Notes under the pieces: model-generated
What the model was told of the DNA's origin: nothing
What the model saw: the letters and a program-made list of their open reading frames with translations, nothing else
Database searches by the model: none
Position numbers and translations under genes: made by a program
In this document: positions 46,132 through 48,593 of the stretch, one piece after another
Position numbering within the stretch: position 1 is the first letter of the stretch
Layout of the letters: each line of letters begins with the position of its first letter
Assembly (NCBI RefSeq): GCF_000341265.1
Contig: NZ_ANAE01000151.1
Location: 11,277-59,869, forward strand
Direction of reading: 5' to 3'
Source of the DNA: Nocardiopsis prasina DSM 43845
GTDB lineage: Bacteria; Actinomycetota; Actinomycetes; Streptosporangiales; Streptosporangiaceae
DNA length: 48,593 nt

Positions 46132-48120
46132 ATGGCAGTACACCTGTCCGACCGGAAACGCCCGCACCCGCGCCCCGGCCAACAGGCACTCGTCGCCCTC
46201 CTGGTTGCCTCCGCCGTGGCCGCTCCGGCATGGTCGTGGGCGGTGATCGAGACCCCCGAACCGGCCCGACCGGTCATCGCCCTCCTCGGCGGCGTGGTCG
46301 CACTGCTGCTGTGCGCCGCCGTGGCCACCGCCGCCCACCACGCGGCCGTCGCGCGCATCACCCGAGCCCACGGCACCAGGGTCAGCGCGGGGGCGCGCAC
46401 CCTGGAGGAGGAGACGGGGCGGGTCGTCGACGCCCTCCTGCCAGCCCTCTCCCACGCCGCCCGTGAGGGGCGGCCCCTCCAGCGCGTGCTCGCCGACCAC
46501 CCCCGGCCCACCCACCCCACGGTCGACCGGCTCGCGCACGCCCTCACGACCCAGCTCGCCGACGCCGAGCGCCGGGCCACCGAGGCCCGTACGGCGCGCA
46601 CGGAGATCGAGAACGAGGTCACCGACCTGGCCGACACCACCCTGCCGTTCATCGTGCACCGCGTCCGCCAGGACCGCACCATCGCCGAGGAGGTCCTCGC
46701 CCAGGAGCTCCGGGAGGTCCACCCGGCCGTGGCCCACCTGCGCACCCGCGTGATCGAGGAACTGGTGACCGCCGAACGCCGCAGCGCCACCGCGCTGATC
46801 TCGGCAGCCAACATCGGCGGGCGCGTCCAGGCGCACCTCACCACCCTGCTCGCCCAGCTCCGCGACCTGGAGTTCCGCTACGGCGACCGCTCGGACGTCT
46901 TCAACGACCTCCTGCTGGTCGACCACAACGTCTCCCGCACCGGCCGCCTCGCGGACGCGTTCGTCACCCTCGCCCGAGGCCGCTCCGGGCGACGCTGGAA
47001 CCGCCCCATCGGCATGGAGAGCATCCTGCGCGGCGCCCAGGGCCGCATCACCGCCTACCGCCGGGTCCGCCTGCACTACACGCACCGTTCGGCGGTGGTC
47101 GGCTACGCGGCGGAGGGGGTCATCCAGGTGCTCGCCGAACTCATGGACAACGCGGCCAACTTCTCCGCGAACGGCACCGACGTCAACGTCTACGCCCAGG
47201 AGGAGGACAGCGGGGTCACCGTCACCGTCGAGGACAGCGGCCGGGGCCTGCGCCAGCGGGAGCGCCGGGCGGCGGAGAACTACATCGAGGAGCCCCGCAC
47301 CCTGGCCACGCTCCCGGGCCTGCGCATGGGGCTGGCCGTGGTGGGAGCCCTGGCGGACAAGTACGACCTCCAGGTGAGCTTCCGGCCCTCGGCGCGGGGC
47401 GGCACCGGGGTGGTCGTGCTCATCCCGCCCAACCTCATCACCGCGTACGAGATGCCGCTGCCTCCCCGACTCCAGAAGGAGAGGGACGAGGAGCTCGCGA
47501 GGGAGGCAGAGCTGGCGGAGCGGGCCGCCGCGACCCGGACTCCCGGCCCCGGCGCCCCCGCCGTCGACGCGTCCGCACTCGACCAGGAGCCCCAGCCCCC
47601 GGCACCGCCCGCGTTCACCGCTGGGGACCCCGCCCCGAGTGACCCGGGCGTCGACGTCCTGGCCGGGGACACCCCGGCCACCGGCACTCCCTCGTCCGGA
47701 ATCCCGGTGGCCGGTGCGCCCTCCGCCTCCTCCAGGCCGTGGACCCGGGCCGAACCCACTCCCTCCCGCCCGCCGTTGGCCAGGCGGGACGGCGGCCGCC
47801 GAGCCGCGGCCAAGGCCGATCCCCTCGCAGACGTCGCCGACGAGCCCGTCACCGGGTCCGCGCGGGGCACCGGGCCCGCGACCCGATCCGACGGGGACGC
47901 CGGGCCCGAGCCGGTCTTCGACCTGCCGCAGCGGTTCCGGGGCCTCACCCTGGCCCAGGCGGTGCGGGAGAACCCGGAACAGCTCTTTCCCTCCATGCGC
48001 CGTGACTTCGACCCCGACACGCGCAGGGAACTCCCCAGCCGGCTCGCCGCCTTTCGCGACGACGACGAGGACGACGACCAGGTGAACGGACCGGGCACCC
48101 TCTGGGAGGACGGTCGGTGA
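46132..48120 (+). CDS. conservon-type sensor kinase-like ATPase (CvnA-like)
   Basis: 662 residues: two membrane helices near the N-terminus (ALVALLVASAVAAPAWSW and VIALLGGVVALLLCAAVATAAHH), a long helical linker, and a histidine-kinase ATPase domain with N-box ELMDNAANFSANGTDVNV, G1 VEDSGRGL and G2 RMGLAVVGALADKYDL. A Pro/Ala-rich low-complexity tail of about 200 residues closes it. There is no clear phospho-accepting His box, as in CvnA proteins, which sense through a roadblock protein and a small GTPase. GAGGA precedes ATG 46132. It overlaps the following roadblock gene start as GTGA, the usual conservon layout. Confidence 0.88.
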   Translation: MAVHLSDRKRPHPRPGQQALVALLVASAVAAPAWSWAVIETPEPARPVIALLGGVVALLLCAAVATAAHHAAVARITRAHGTRVSAGARTLEEETGRVVDALLPALSHAAREGRPLQRVLADHPRPTHPTVDRLAHALTTQLADAERRATEARTARTEIENEVTDLADTTLPFIVHRVRQDRTIAEEVLAQELREVHPAVAHLRTRVIEELVTAERRSATALISAANIGGRVQAHLTTLLAQLRDLEFRYGDRSDVFNDLLLVDHNVSRTGRLADAFVTLARGRSGRRWNRPIGMESILRGAQGRITAYRRVRLHYTHRSAVVGYAAEGVIQVLAELMDNAANFSANGTDVNVYAQEEDSGVTVTVEDSGRGLRQRERRAAENYIEEPRTLATLPGLRMGLAVVGALADKYDLQVSFRPSARGGTGVVVLIPPNLITAYEMPLPPRLQKERDEELAREAELAERAAATRTPGPGAPAVDASALDQEPQPPAPPAFTAGDPAPSDPGVDVLAGDTPATGTPSSGIPVAGAPSASSRPWTRAEPTPSRPPLARRDGGRRAAAKADPLADVADEPVTGSARGTGPATRSDGDAGPEPVFDLPQRFRGLTLAQAVRENPEQLFPSMRRDFDPDTRRELPSRLAAFRDDDEDDDQVNGPGTLWEDGR

Positions 48121-48593
48121 ACACCGCCTCCGCCCCGCACCACGACACACCCGACGAAGAGGAACGGAGGGAGGGGCACCCGGCGCCGCGGCCGGACGAC
48201 CGCCCCACTACCCCCATGACGACCACGGACGCCAGTCTCGACTGGCTGCTGGAGGACCTGCGACACAGGACACCGGGCATCCGCCACGTCCTGGTGCTGT
48301 CCAGGGACGGCCTCAAGATGTGCCACACCCGGGAACTGGACGTGGACCGCGCCGACCAGCTCGCCGCCATCTCCGCCGGCGTCCAGAGCCTGTCCCTGAG
48401 CGCCTCGGCCGAGTTCGGCGACGGCACCGGGTCGGGCCAGGCCATGCTGGAGTACGGCGGAGGGCTCCTGCTCATCATGGGCGCGGGCGAGGGCGCCCAC
48501 CTGGCCGTCATCGCGGGATTCGAGGCGAAGGTGGGGGTGGTCGCCCGCCACATGAACCAGCTCGTCGACCAGATCGGCGGGGACCTCACCGCC
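48117..48593 (+). CDS. roadblock/LC7-domain protein, CvnB-like (3' end outside window)
   Basis: 159 residues are visible and no stop is reached. GTG 48117 overlaps the kinase stop and has GGGAGG upstream; ATG 48216 is an in-frame alternative that drops a Pro/Arg-rich leader. From there LDWLLEDLRHRTPGIRHVLVLSRDGLKMCHTREL and LAAISAGVQSLSLSASAEFG match the roadblock/LC7 fold of MglB-like proteins. They act with Ras-like GTPases. The full conservon would continue with a DUF742 protein and a GTPase to the right. Confidence 0.9.
   Translation, partial: MNTASAPHHDTPDEEERREGHPAPRPDDRPTTPMTTTDASLDWLLEDLRHRTPGIRHVLVLSRDGLKMCHTRELDVDRADQLAAISAGVQSLSLSASAEFGDGTGSGQAMLEYGGGLLLIMGAGEGAHLAVIAGFEAKVGVVARHMNQLVDQIGGDLTA

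Noticed and set aside
45637..48150. An 837-codon minus-strand frame opposite the conservon kinase
   Set aside because: The plus strand encodes a clear ATPase with membrane helices and a coupled roadblock gene; the antisense product is Gly/Arg-rich filler.

Overview
The window is high-GC actinomycete DNA, probably from Nocardiopsaceae or a related family. The evidence is GC-rich third codon positions, many GTG starts, a Gly-Cys-Val tRNA cluster without encoded CCA, and a conservon-type kinase/roadblock pair. The genus is an inference.

Bases 1 to about 20000 are the right-hand part of a biosynthetic gene cluster that I read as a pyrrolobenzodiazepine (PBD) pathway. A plus-strand run encodes an anthraniloyl-type FAD hydroxylase (cut by the left edge), a short UvrA/DrrC-like self-resistance protein, a stand-alone A-PCP NRPS whose adenylation pocket lacks the amino-acid-binding Asp, a C-A-PCP-reductase NRPS, and a kynurenine 3-monooxygenase-like enzyme. 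Minus-strand rmlB and rmlA supply dTDP-4-keto-6-deoxyglucose. A methyltransferase follows. A gamma-glutamyltransferase homologue of the type used in 4-alkylproline pathways is coupled to a flavin oxidase resembling cytokinin dehydrogenase. An NmrA-like oxidoreductase and an orphan OmpR-type regulator with a TTA codon close the region. Together they suggest a dipeptide aldehyde made from a hydroxylated, possibly methylated, anthranilate and a dehydroproline-type acid. It would close to a DNA-alkylating imine and may be glycosylated, as in sibiromycin. The glycosyltransferase, later sugar enzymes and early tyrosine and tryptophan steps are not here and would have to lie to the left.

Bases 20479 to 20887 hold a tRNA operon (Gly, Cys, Val; minus strand) with a recognisable promoter and a strong terminator. 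It marks the cluster's right border. From 21007 on are ordinary chromosomal genes: a moeA variant, an MFS exporter with divergent TetR, a GNAT acetyltransferase, manA, a VOC protein, an FKBP prolyl isomerase, an acyl-CoA dehydrogenase with divergent TetR, another TetR, an SDR, an ABC exporter divergent from a two-component system, a TetR/flavin hydroxylase/MATE group, an AhpD-like protein, a possible glycosyltransferase with a decayed tandem copy, a small membrane protein, a helix-turn-helix regulator with a beta-lactamase-fold hydrolase, and a partial conservon at the right edge.

Several intergenic regions carry clear operators: a 30-bp perfect palindrome over a promoter (37678), a MerR-type dyad in a 19-bp spacer with no MerR gene nearby (31859), a tandem 19-bp repeat (24099), a 25-bp near-palindrome (29352) and a palindrome over a -10 element (43750).
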